Source: an uncultured Mycoplasmatota bacterium
Lineage (GTDB): Bacteria > Bacillota_I > Bacilli_A > RF39 > UBA660
Assembly (NCBI GenBank): GCA_900553835.1
Contig: USFF01000012.1
Coordinates: forward strand, 1 to 33,480
Length of the DNA stretch: 33,480 nucleotides
Reading direction: 5' to 3'
Position 1 is the first letter of the stretch. Each line of letters begins with the position of its first letter. Position numbers and translations under genes: made by a program. A model generated the notes under the pieces. That model searched no databases, was not told where the DNA came from, and saw only the letters and a program-made list of their open reading frames with translations. Shown in pieces: positions 21,996 through 29,590 of the stretch.

Positions 21996-22626
21996 TTTCT
22001 TTATATGGAATTACTATCTTAGAATTAGTTGTTATTTCAGAAATATTATTATATTCTTTAATATTTTCTACACTTACATTATATTTAAGTGCAACACTTT
22101 CAATAGTATCTTCTTCTCTCATAATATAAATTTTATATTTAGAGTATCCACTATCTTTAATACTAGAAAATATATTATCCATATTACTCTCTGTAACAGT
22201 TGTTTCTACACTTTTTAAAGTAGTGGTAGGTTCTTCTTTAATAGGTTCTTCTTCTAATTTATTTTCTTCTATAAAGTCTTCTATAGAAGTAACTTCTTCC
22301 TCTTCTTTAACTTCTTCATAATTCATATTGAGAAGCATCTTAAGATGTAAAACATCTTTTTCAAGTTCATAACTAAAATCATCTATAGTAACACTTATAG
22401 TATCCTTATCAATTAAACTAGATAAAGCAATTGTAAAAGGAACTGTATATAAAAATGCTTCAGTACCTACACTAGATTTAGTTATTTTATACTCTCCTGA
22501 TATATCAAAATAACCTTCAATAGTATCTTCATTAATCTTATAATCATGTGTTAAAGATATATCAGTTATTTCAGATGCATATGTTTTTAAAATACAATCT
22601 TTCTTAAATTCAATCTTTTGGTTCAT
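21988..22626 (-). CDS. spoVID: SpoVID-like spore coat morphogenetic protein with LysM domain
   Basis: 212 residues: an N-terminal beta-rich region (about 1-110) with the SpoVID-type segment TIEGYFDISGEYKITKSS, an acidic linker of Glu and Thr runs (115-155), and a C-terminal LysM domain (about 163-208, EEDTIESVALKYNVSVENIK). SpoVID coats the forespore and is needed for encasement by the spore coat. It is much shorter than B. subtilis SpoVID (575 residues), mainly in the linker. AAAGGAG precedes the ATG; the end of this site lies in a long inverted repeat with the lonA 3' region. Between lonA and ysxE, the Bacillus order without hem genes. Confidence 0.85.
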   Translation of the reverse strand: MNQKIEFKKDCILKTYASEITDISLTHDYKINEDTIEGYFDISGEYKITKSSVGTEAFLYTVPFTIALSSLIDKDTISVTIDDFSYELEKDVLHLKMLLNMNYEEVKEEEEVTSIEDFIEENKLEEEPIKEEPTTTLKSVETTVTESNMDNIFSSIKDSGYSKYKIYIMREEDTIESVALKYNVSVENIKEYNNISEITTNSKIVIPYKENE

Positions 22627-22672
22627 AATAAAACACTCCTTTCATGATAATTATATTAAGAAGTGTTTTATT
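22627..22672 (-). promoter_or_regulatory. Long inverted repeat between lonA and spoVID
   Basis: Perfect 11-bp arms AATAAAACACT/AGTGTTTTATT (22627-22637 and 22662-22672) with a 24-nt loop. On the mRNA the second arm runs into the spoVID start and overlaps two bases of the AAAGGAG site, which could reduce initiation. It might also be a weak terminator of lonA; the T-run after it is short. Confidence 0.5.
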
Positions 22673-22677
22673 TATGA

Positions 22678-24978
22678 TTAATTTAAAAATAATTTATTAT
22701 ATATTTCTATATAATTATTTACATATATAAATTTTAATTTAGATTTAATATGAACATCTAACTCTTCAATTTCATTTTTATTATCATATGATATATATAT
22801 TTCTTTAATACCATTTTTAATAGCAGTTAAACATTTTTCTCTTAGACCTCCAACTGGTAAAACATCTCCTAAAAGAGTTATTTCACCACTTGAAGAAAAT
22901 GTATTTTTAACTGGTTTATTCTTTAAAAAACTTAAAATTGCAGTTGTAATAACAGTACCAGCAGAAGGCCCTTCTTTAGGAACACCACCTTCTCTAAAGT
23001 TTATATGAAGTGTTTTATCAAATGCACTTTTATCTAGTCCAAATTTATCCATATTAGATTTAATATAACCGATAGAAACTCCAATACTTTCTTTTAACGA
23101 ATTACCTAGATGTCCACTTGTAATAAAATCTTCCTTACCACTATAACTAGTAACTTCTATTTCAAGTGTTTCTCCCCCATAAGGAGTATAAGCAAGTCCT
23201 TTTACATAACCAGGTTTAATATTATTATTAAATCTCTTAGTATAATACTTATAACTACCTAAATATTTTTTTATATTATTTTCATCTATTATAACTTCTT
23301 TTTCTACATTATGTAGTTTGTTATAAGTAATAACTTTCCTAATAATTTTATTTATATTTCTATCAAGTTCCCTAACTCCACTTTCTCTAGTATAATTTTC
23401 TATTATCTTTAAAATAGCTTCATCAGTAAAAGACACACATTTTTTATTACATTTATTAAGAGCATTTTCTATTAAGTAATTTTTTGCTATTAATAACTTT
23501 TCATGATTTAAATAGGAATTAAGTTCAATTATTTCAAGTCTATCTTGAAGCACTCTAGGTATTTCATTTCTATCATTAGCGGTAAGTACCCATGTAACAG
23601 TACTTAGATCTATTGTTTCATCAATAAAATTATCTACAAAGTTTTTATTTTGTTTTACATCTAATAAATCAAGAAGTACACTAGAAGGATCTCCTTTATA
23701 ATCTTTACTCATTTTATCCACTTCATCAAGAAGTATAACTGGGTTCATACTTTCACATCTTATTAAAGCATTTACTATCTTACCAGGACTACTACCTATA
23801 TATGCTTTTCTGTGTCCTAGTAGTTCTGAAGGATCACTCATTCCTCCTAAACTTATTTTGCTAAATTTTTTATTTAAAGAAGAAGCAATACTTTCTGCAA
23901 ATGTAGTTTTACCAACACCCGGAGGACCGATTAAACATATAATTGGACTTTCTTTTTCACTAACAGCAATATACTCAAGTATTCTTTCTTTTGGATCAAT
24001 TAAGCCATAGTGAGTCTTATCTAAAGACTTTTTAACACTATTTAAGTCACTATTTTCTTTAGTAAACTTATTAAATGGAATACTAATTAATGTATCAATG
24101 TAACTTTTAATAACACTTGCTTCAGGGTTGTTATCAAGACATAATTCATATCTAGATATTTCAAGTTTTAACCTATTTATTATATTACTAGGTAAATTAT
24201 TATCATTAATTAATTTATTAATGTGGTCTATATAATCTCTTTTACTATCTTTTTCTCCTAACTCTTCTTTAATGATCTTCATTTTTTCTTTTAAAATCAT
24301 AGACTTTTGCATTTCATCTAGATCATGTTTTATTTCATTTTCTATCCTATTTTCAAGTTCAATAATAGCAATTTCTATATTAATTTCATTTATTAATTTC
24401 TTACATCTACTTACCTTACTAGAGTCAAACATTAACTTTAATTTCTTATCAGCAGATATAGGCATAAAATTAGCAGTTATATCAGTTAGAACTTCTAAAT
24501 CAGTTATATCTTTAATTTTATTTAATATAGAGTTAGATGCATAAGGATTTATCTTTATGTATTTTTTTATTACTTCTATTAACTTTCTAGTTAAAGCAAC
24601 TTCTAAAGTTTCATTATATGTTGTTGCCGGAAAACTAATAATTTCACTTATTAAAATATTATTATCACTTTTATAATAACTATATTTTAGTACTTTAACT
24701 CTTTTAATTCCACTTAAAACTATTCTAGTATTACCACTAGGTAAATCTATTTTACTCTTAATAGTAGCTTCTACTCCTAGATTAGGTAAGTCACTAGTAT
24801 CAGGTTTTTCTTCTAAATGATTAATTGGAGTTACTACTAGAATTTTATTATCATATTTATTCTTAGAAAGTTCAATTATTTTTTTACTTAAACTATTATT
24901 TAAATCAATTCTAGCTTCTCCAAGAGGGAGTAATACAAGATTTTTTAGTAAGATTACAGGTAAATTACTTTTAATCAT
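22678..24978 (-). CDS. lonA: ATP-dependent protease LonA
   Basis: 766 residues from the chosen ATG. N-terminal substrate-binding domain (LPVILLKNLVLLPLGEARID), long helical segment, AAA+ module with Walker A GPPGVGKTTFAE (near residue 350) and Walker B VILLDEVDKM, then the S16 protease domain with the catalytic Ser (GPSAGTVITTAIL) and Lys (GLREKCLTAIKNG). It degrades misfolded and regulatory proteins in the cytosol. Start at 24978 because GGGAGGG lies 6 nt before it; the in-frame ATG at 24993 overlaps that site. No lonB copy here. First gene of lonA-spoVID-ysxE with its own promoter. Confidence 0.96.
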   Translation of the reverse strand: MIKSNLPVILLKNLVLLPLGEARIDLNNSLSKKIIELSKNKYDNKILVVTPINHLEEKPDTSDLPNLGVEATIKSKIDLPSGNTRIVLSGIKRVKVLKYSYYKSDNNILISEIISFPATTYNETLEVALTRKLIEVIKKYIKINPYASNSILNKIKDITDLEVLTDITANFMPISADKKLKLMFDSSKVSRCKKLINEINIEIAIIELENRIENEIKHDLDEMQKSMILKEKMKIIKEELGEKDSKRDYIDHINKLINDNNLPSNIINRLKLEISRYELCLDNNPEASVIKSYIDTLISIPFNKFTKENSDLNSVKKSLDKTHYGLIDPKERILEYIAVSEKESPIICLIGPPGVGKTTFAESIASSLNKKFSKISLGGMSDPSELLGHRKAYIGSSPGKIVNALIRCESMNPVILLDEVDKMSKDYKGDPSSVLLDLLDVKQNKNFVDNFIDETIDLSTVTWVLTANDRNEIPRVLQDRLEIIELNSYLNHEKLLIAKNYLIENALNKCNKKCVSFTDEAILKIIENYTRESGVRELDRNINKIIRKVITYNKLHNVEKEVIIDENNIKKYLGSYKYYTKRFNNNIKPGYVKGLAYTPYGGETLEIEVTSYSGKEDFITSGHLGNSLKESIGVSIGYIKSNMDKFGLDKSAFDKTLHINFREGGVPKEGPSAGTVITTAILSFLKNKPVKNTFSSSGEITLLGDVLPVGGLREKCLTAIKNGIKEIYISYDNKNEIEELDVHIKSKLKFIYVNNYIEIYNKLFLN

Positions 24979-25003
24979 GTTTATCCCTCCCATTTGATTA
25001 ATT

Positions 25004-25032
25004 ATTATAATGTTTTTTTCTCTTCTTGTCTA
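25004..25032 (-). promoter_or_regulatory. lonA promoter
   Basis: TAGACA at 25027-25032, 17-nt spacer, TATAAT at 25004-25009. No HrcA (CIRCE) or CtsR-like repeat is visible, so heat-shock control is not shown. Confidence 0.7.
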
Positions 25033-25044
25033 GTATTTTTAAAC

Positions 25045-25083
25045 TAAAAAAAGAATATTATTTTTTATATTTTAATATTCTTT
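25045..25083 (-). terminator. Terminator of the rimP-to-holA gene series
   Basis: An 11-bp perfect stem AAAGAATATTA/TAATATTCTTT with a 12-nt loop, then TTTTT on the minus strand, at the holA stop codon. Confidence 0.85.
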
Positions 25084-26020
25084 ATAAATTAATAAAATAT
25101 GCTTCTAAACCTTTAAATCTATCTACTACTCCGGTTTTAATTTCATAGTCTAAAATACTTAAATTTTTAAGCATTTTAACAAGTTCATTTAAACTTATAT
25201 TTCTAGAAGAGTTAATAGAAAGGCCTACTCTATAAGGATGTTCTTTTAAATGTGCTACAATTTTTTCTTTAGTATATCCTTCTTCTAATAATATTTTAGT
25301 ACATAAAATTAATCTTATATTACTCTCAAGTAAAGATATAATTACTTGAGGTTCTTCTTTATTTTCTATTAAATCTTTATAAAGATTAAAAATACTAGCT
25401 TTATCTTTATTTATAACAGCATTTACTAGTTTAAAAATATTACCTTCCTCTTCATATTTAGTTATAACTTTTTTAACATCATCTAAGTTAATATTATCAC
25501 TATTAATTTTATATATTAGTAGTTTATTTAACTCACTATCTAAAACCTTAGTATTTGAGTTTATCCTTAGGGATATCTCTCTTAAAGCATCATAATCTAT
25601 TTTCTTATTATTACTTTCAAAGTAACTCTTAGCATAAGAAATAATATCTTTTTCACCTATTAAAGAAAAACATTTAACTACACTTACTTCTTTTAATTCT
25701 TTAACTATTTTCTTTCTCTCATCAAGTTTATCACTATTTACTTTTAAAACTAAATATGTATTAGGGTTTACACTATGTATATAGTTAGTAAATAGTTCAC
25801 TTTCTAAAGAGCCTTTACCAGTTAAGAAAATAGAGTTATTTACCACTACTAACTTCTTATCATTAAATAAACTGTTGTAAGCACATTCTGTTACTATATC
25901 TTCAATTGAAGTAGTGTCATAGTCATATACTATTTTATCAGTTATATTATTTTCTTTTATAATATTTTTTATATACTTATCTATTAAAATATCATTTTCT
26001 CCATATAAAACATAAATCAT
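25082..26020 (-). CDS. holA: DNA polymerase III subunit delta
   Basis: 312 residues, close to the usual 330-350. N-terminal start MIYVLYGENDILIDKYIK is typical, with LVVVNNSIFLT in place of a P-loop. The lid/middle region has DALREISLRINSNTKVLDSELNKL and the C-terminal helical domain RLILCTKILLEEGYTKEKI...HPYRVG. It is the clamp-loader subunit that opens the beta clamp. It starts inside the stop of the RnfC-like gene (ATGA overlap), so the two are coupled. In Bacillus the gene (yqeN) sits near comEC and rpsT, neither of which is here. Confidence 0.92.
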   Translation of the reverse strand: MIYVLYGENDILIDKYIKNIIKENNITDKIVYDYDTTSIEDIVTECAYNSLFNDKKLVVVNNSIFLTGKGSLESELFTNYIHSVNPNTYLVLKVNSDKLDERKKIVKELKEVSVVKCFSLIGEKDIISYAKSYFESNNKKIDYDALREISLRINSNTKVLDSELNKLLIYKINSDNINLDDVKKVITKYEEEGNIFKLVNAVINKDKASIFNLYKDLIENKEEPQVIISLLESNIRLILCTKILLEEGYTKEKIVAHLKEHPYRVGLSINSSRNISLNELVKMLKNLSILDYEIKTGVVDRFKGLEAYFINL

Positions 26021-26805
26021 ACTTGTTTACTATCCTTTATAACTATAAAGCTAACACTTTCATCTAAAAGAAAGTCTAGCTCGTTTATTTTTAATTTACC
26101 ATTTATATAAATAGTTTCTCCATTTATTCCTAAAATAGAAAGAATTTCTTTTAAATTAGAATACTTTTTAATTTTAATTACTTTTACTTCATTAGTAACT
26201 ATACTTAGATATATATAGTCCCTTGCTAATCTATTTTTTAGTTTATTATATATATCTAAAACATCATATAAATTAAAATATTCTTTATAGTTTTTATTAA
26301 ATACTATATTTATATTTGGATAAGCATTTATATAATTAAATAGAGTTTCAAAAGTAGTAATATCTTTCTTATTTAAATTAATATATGCTTTTATATTATA
26401 AGTTTCAGTTAGTAAATTAATAGTTTCTAATATAACTTTAACATTATCTTTAAGTAAGTAAGAGTCTTTAACATCATATTTTAGATTATTATTAATATTT
26501 ATATAAATATCTTTATCTAAATTAATAACACTATTTATATAGGGTTTATCTAGTTTATAAATATTCTCATTTTGAATTAAACTTTTATGTTCATCTTTAA
26601 AGTTATTTTCTATTACAATAGTATTTACTACATTATTAGTACTATTAATCTTAGTAGTGCCTTTAACAGTGCCAGATACAGGACTATAGTCTACTAGTTT
26701 ATCTCCTTTTAAAACATTCTCACTCTTTAAATTAATTTCATTAATATTATTAAATGGTAAATAAATATAATCTTCTGTTAGATAACTTTCTACTTCTTTA
26801 ATCAT
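26017..26805 (-). CDS. RnfC-like protein lacking ferredoxin and flavin motifs
   Basis: 262 residues. It starts like RnfC: YIYLPFNNINEINLK, then NVLKGDKLVDYSPVSGTVKG and NTIVIENNFKDEH, which matches the RnfC barrel-sandwich entry domain ('GDKV.KGQ...PVSGTV', 'TIVIEND.KDE'). Further on, DSYLLKDNVKVILETINLLTE...AYINLNKKD fits 'ADYRLML...EEI..GL.I......AYI.IE', and VKVIKIKKYSNLKEILSILG fits RnfC's 'VK.PGN...L.ELL...GG'. Missing are the Gly-rich nucleotide/FMN loop, the cysteine of 'CEPY', and the C-terminal 2x[4Fe-4S] domain. No other rnf gene is nearby. It overlaps uvrC by 8 nt (ATGATTAA) and holA by 4 nt. A GTG at 26814 is an alternative start. Function unknown. Confidence 0.75.
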   Translation of the reverse strand: MIKEVESYLTEDYIYLPFNNINEINLKSENVLKGDKLVDYSPVSGTVKGTTKINSTNNVVNTIVIENNFKDEHKSLIQNENIYKLDKPYINSVINLDKDIYININNNLKYDVKDSYLLKDNVKVILETINLLTETYNIKAYINLNKKDITTFETLFNYINAYPNINIVFNKNYKEYFNLYDVLDIYNKLKNRLARDYIYLSIVTNEVKVIKIKKYSNLKEILSILGINGETIYINGKLKINELDFLLDESVSFIVIKDSKQV

Positions 26806-28567
26806 TCTTTTCACTTCCCATCTTTAAAAAGTCTAATAACTCTTTAGCAACACTTTGAGGAAGTATCTCGTTTAGTTTTTCTAAGCTTGCTTCACGTATT
26901 TTTTTAATACTTCCATACTTTTTTAAAAGTTCTTTTCTTCTAGCTGGTCCTATTCCATTTACTTTATCAAGTACACTTTCAATAGACCCTTTACTTCTAA
27001 TCTGTCTATGATAATTAATAGTAAATCTATGTACTTCATCACTTATTCTAGTTAGAAGATAAAACACATTACTTTTTCTATCAATGTTATACTCTTTTAG
27101 CGAGTCTCCATCTACTAGTTTACTTAAAGTATGTTTATCATCTTTCATTAAACCGCATACTTTAATATATAAGTTTAAACTACTTAAGACTTCCTTACAA
27201 GCGTTTATTTGGTTAACTCCACCATCTACTAGTATTAAATCAGGCTTTCTAGTTTTATTTAAAAGCACGCTTTGGTATCTTCTATAAATAACTTCTTTCA
27301 TAGATCCAACATCATCATTTTTATCAGTAGATATTTTAAATTTTCTATAGTCATTCTTACTAGGTTTACCATCTATAAATGTCACCATTGCGCTTACAGT
27401 ATAGGATCCAAATAAATTAGAGTTATCAAATGCTTCTATTACACTCAAGTCTGGTATATTTAAAATATCTCCTAAACTCTTAAGTGCATTTATAGTTCTA
27501 TCTTCATCTTTATAAATAAGTTCTAAATTATTTTTAAAATTTATCTCAGCATTAGTTCTTGCTAGATCAAATAAATGTTTCTTTTTACCTTTAAAAGTAT
27601 TTACTACTTTAACTTCAAGTAAAGTACTTAATAAATCAGTGTCTACAGTGTCAGGTACGATTAACTCTTTAGGTAAGATATTCTTCCTAGAATAAAAATT
27701 AACAATATAATATTCAAGAGTTTCTTTTTCATCATCTATAAGAGGAAATATATTCTTTTTATCTCCTAAAAGTTTACCATTTCTAATAAAAAATACTACT
27801 ATACTAATATATCCATTACCTATATAATAGTTAAAAATATCTCTATTAATTCCATCATTAAGTTCTACTTTTTGTTTTTCAAAAACAACGCTTATGTAAT
27901 CAAGTTCTTTTTTTAAATCAAGAGCTACTTCATAATTTAAATTATCTGAATTTATTTTAATCTTTTCTTTAATTTTATTTATTAAAACTTCATCATGCCC
28001 GTTTAGTATGGAAAGTATTTCATTATTTAGACTTGTTACATCTAAATTCTTATATTCACAGTATCCAAGACATTCTCCTATATGGTAATATAAGCATACT
28101 TTTTTAGGCATCTTATCACATTTCTTAAGAGGATAAAGCCTATTAATTAAATTAACTAGTCTTCTAGCTGCTGTGCTGTTAGGATAAGGTCCAAATAAGA
28201 GTTTATTTTTTTTATTAATATTTATTTCTCTTTCAACAGTTAAAGTAGGATATTTATCACATTTAAATTCAATATAAGGATAACTCTTATCATCTTTAAG
28301 AAGTATGTTATAATGTGGATCATGTTTTTTAATTAAATTCATTTCAAGAATAAAAGCTTCTAGTTCACTAGAAGTAACTATATAATCAAAATCAGCAATT
28401 TCACTAACTAGTAACTTAGTCTTACCTGTATGTTCTCTATTAAAATAACTATTAAGTCTATTTTTAAGTATTTTAGCTTTACCAACATATATAATAGTTC
28501 CACTTTTATTTTTCATTAAATAACAACCAGGTAATTTAGGTACTAAAAGAAGTTTTTCCTTTATCAT
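26798..28567 (-). CDS. uvrC: Excinuclease ABC subunit C
   Basis: 589 residues. GIY-YIG nuclease domain (PGCYLMKNKSGTIIYVGKAK), a Cys-containing segment (CLYYHIGECLGYC), a UVR motif (about 200-235), the RNase H-like second nuclease domain (IEAFDNSNLFGSYTVSAMV; DLILVDGGVNQINA; YRRYQ) and a C-terminal helix-hairpin-helix (VNGIGPARRKELLKKYGSIK). It makes both cuts around lesions bound by UvrB. uvrA and uvrB are not in the window. AAAGGAG precedes the ATG. Probably transcribed with the membrane protein gene upstream (24-nt gap) and coupled to the RnfC-like gene. Confidence 0.97.
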   Translation of the reverse strand: MIKEKLLLVPKLPGCYLMKNKSGTIIYVGKAKILKNRLNSYFNREHTGKTKLLVSEIADFDYIVTSSELEAFILEMNLIKKHDPHYNILLKDDKSYPYIEFKCDKYPTLTVEREININKKNKLLFGPYPNSTAARRLVNLINRLYPLKKCDKMPKKVCLYYHIGECLGYCEYKNLDVTSLNNEILSILNGHDEVLINKIKEKIKINSDNLNYEVALDLKKELDYISVVFEKQKVELNDGINRDIFNYYIGNGYISIVVFFIRNGKLLGDKKNIFPLIDDEKETLEYYIVNFYSRKNILPKELIVPDTVDTDLLSTLLEVKVVNTFKGKKKHLFDLARTNAEINFKNNLELIYKDEDRTINALKSLGDILNIPDLSVIEAFDNSNLFGSYTVSAMVTFIDGKPSKNDYRKFKISTDKNDDVGSMKEVIYRRYQSVLLNKTRKPDLILVDGGVNQINACKEVLSSLNLYIKVCGLMKDDKHTLSKLVDGDSLKEYNIDRKSNVFYLLTRISDEVHRFTINYHRQIRSKGSIESVLDKVNGIGPARRKELLKKYGSIKKIREASLEKLNEILPQSVAKELLDFLKMGSEKND

Positions 28568-28591
28568 AGTCTCTCCTTTCTATATTATTAA

Positions 28592-29200
28592 CTAATTATA
28601 TTTTTTTACTAATTTCTTTTTTCTACTATTATCTATTATTTTTTCTATATCTTTTAAATTTAACTTATTTACAATGCTTGCATCTATTATAGGCAAATAA
28701 ATATCTTTGTTATAAAGGTTAACTTTTTTAATTAGTTTAAGCCTTTTAGAAAGTACTACTAATGAATTAAGACTTATATTTTTAATACTTTCTTCATCTA
28801 AATTATTTAAAATATCTATATGTTTTAAATATAAATCATACTTTAAATAATCAGCATATTTTAAGTCAGACTTATGTACACTATAAAAGTAATATAAAAA
28901 ACCAAGTATATTAATAGATGCAAATAATGAAGTATTATAGTTAGACATAACAAATATAAATGGACTAGAACTAGATAAACCTAGACATACTAAACCAGCT
29001 TTTAATAAATTATTACCTTTTAAATTCTTAGTAATATATTCTCTATCAATAAGTTTTATATTATTATTTAGTTCATTTATAACTTGATTAAATATATCAT
29101 TTGATAATTCTTTCATATCAAAAGAATTATCACTATAATTTATTATGATAATAGGTTTATTATTTATAAATTTTATCTCATAGTTAGTTATATACTTCAT
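28592..29200 (-). CDS. Hypothetical 202-residue membrane protein
   Basis: Unrecognised. An N-terminal soluble region (1-62), two adjacent membrane helices (about 64-82 and 90-108), and a C-terminal basic helical region ending NSRKKKLVKKYN, so both ends probably face the cytoplasm. TAGGAG precedes the ATG; a possible extended -10 (TGATACAAT) lies just upstream, so it may head a unit with uvrC. Local Lys and Asn richness is like its neighbours. Confidence 0.7.
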   Translation of the reverse strand: MKYITNYEIKFINNKPIIIINYSDNSFDMKELSNDIFNQVINELNNNIKLIDREYITKNLKGNNLLKAGLVCLGLSSSSPFIFVMSNYNTSLFASINILGFLYYFYSVHKSDLKYADYLKYDLYLKHIDILNNLDEESIKNISLNSLVVLSKRLKLIKKVNLYNKDIYLPIIDASIVNKLNLKDIEKIIDNSRKKKLVKKYN

Positions 29201-29216
29201 AAAAACTCCTAGATAT

Positions 29217-29225
29217 ATTGTATCA
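29217..29225 (-). promoter_or_regulatory. Possible extended -10 before the 202-residue gene
   Basis: TGATACAAT ends 16 nt before the ATG; no good -35. It follows the likely rbfA terminator, so the uvrC group may be a separate transcript. Confidence 0.4.
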
Positions 29226-29235
29226 AAAATAGAAG

Positions 29236-29260
29236 AAAAAAAGAAGAGTTAATTTTCTTC
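29236..29260 (-). terminator. Probable terminator after rbfA
   Basis: A 5-bp stem GAAGA/TCTTC with an 8-nt loop holding the rbfA stop, followed by seven T. Short stem, so perhaps leaky. Confidence 0.5.
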
Positions 29261-29590
29261 ATTAATCTTCTCTATTATTTTTTCAATTCTACTTCCATAT
29301 TCAATAGATTCATCATATATAAAATGTAACTCTGGAATATGTCTTATATTAAGTCTTCCTGCTAAACTACTTCTAAAGTAACTACTAGCATTTTTCATAT
29401 CTCTCACTACTTTATCACGCTTATCATCATCTAAAGTAGTAAAATATACTTTAGCACTTGATAAATCATTAGTAACAGTTGCATAAGTGATAGTTACTCT
29501 TTGTAAATCTTCATCCTTAACTTCAGTTAGAAGAATATTGCTTAACTCTCTAATTAAATCTGAAGCTACTCTTTCTCCTTTAAGTTTCAT
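29249..29590 (-). CDS. rbfA: Ribosome-binding factor A
   Basis: 113 residues, normal length. KH-fold pattern with RVASDLIRELSNILLTEVKD at the start, VTNDLSSAKVYFTTLDDD in the middle and GRLNIRHIPELHFIYDESIE near the end. It helps mature the 16S rRNA 5' end. The ATG overlaps the infB stop by one base (TAATG), as expected for the conserved infB-rbfA pair. Confidence 0.95.
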   Translation of the reverse strand: MKLKGERVASDLIRELSNILLTEVKDEDLQRVTITYATVTNDLSSAKVYFTTLDDDKRDKVVRDMKNASSYFRSSLAGRLNIRHIPELHFIYDESIEYGSRIEKIIEKINEEN

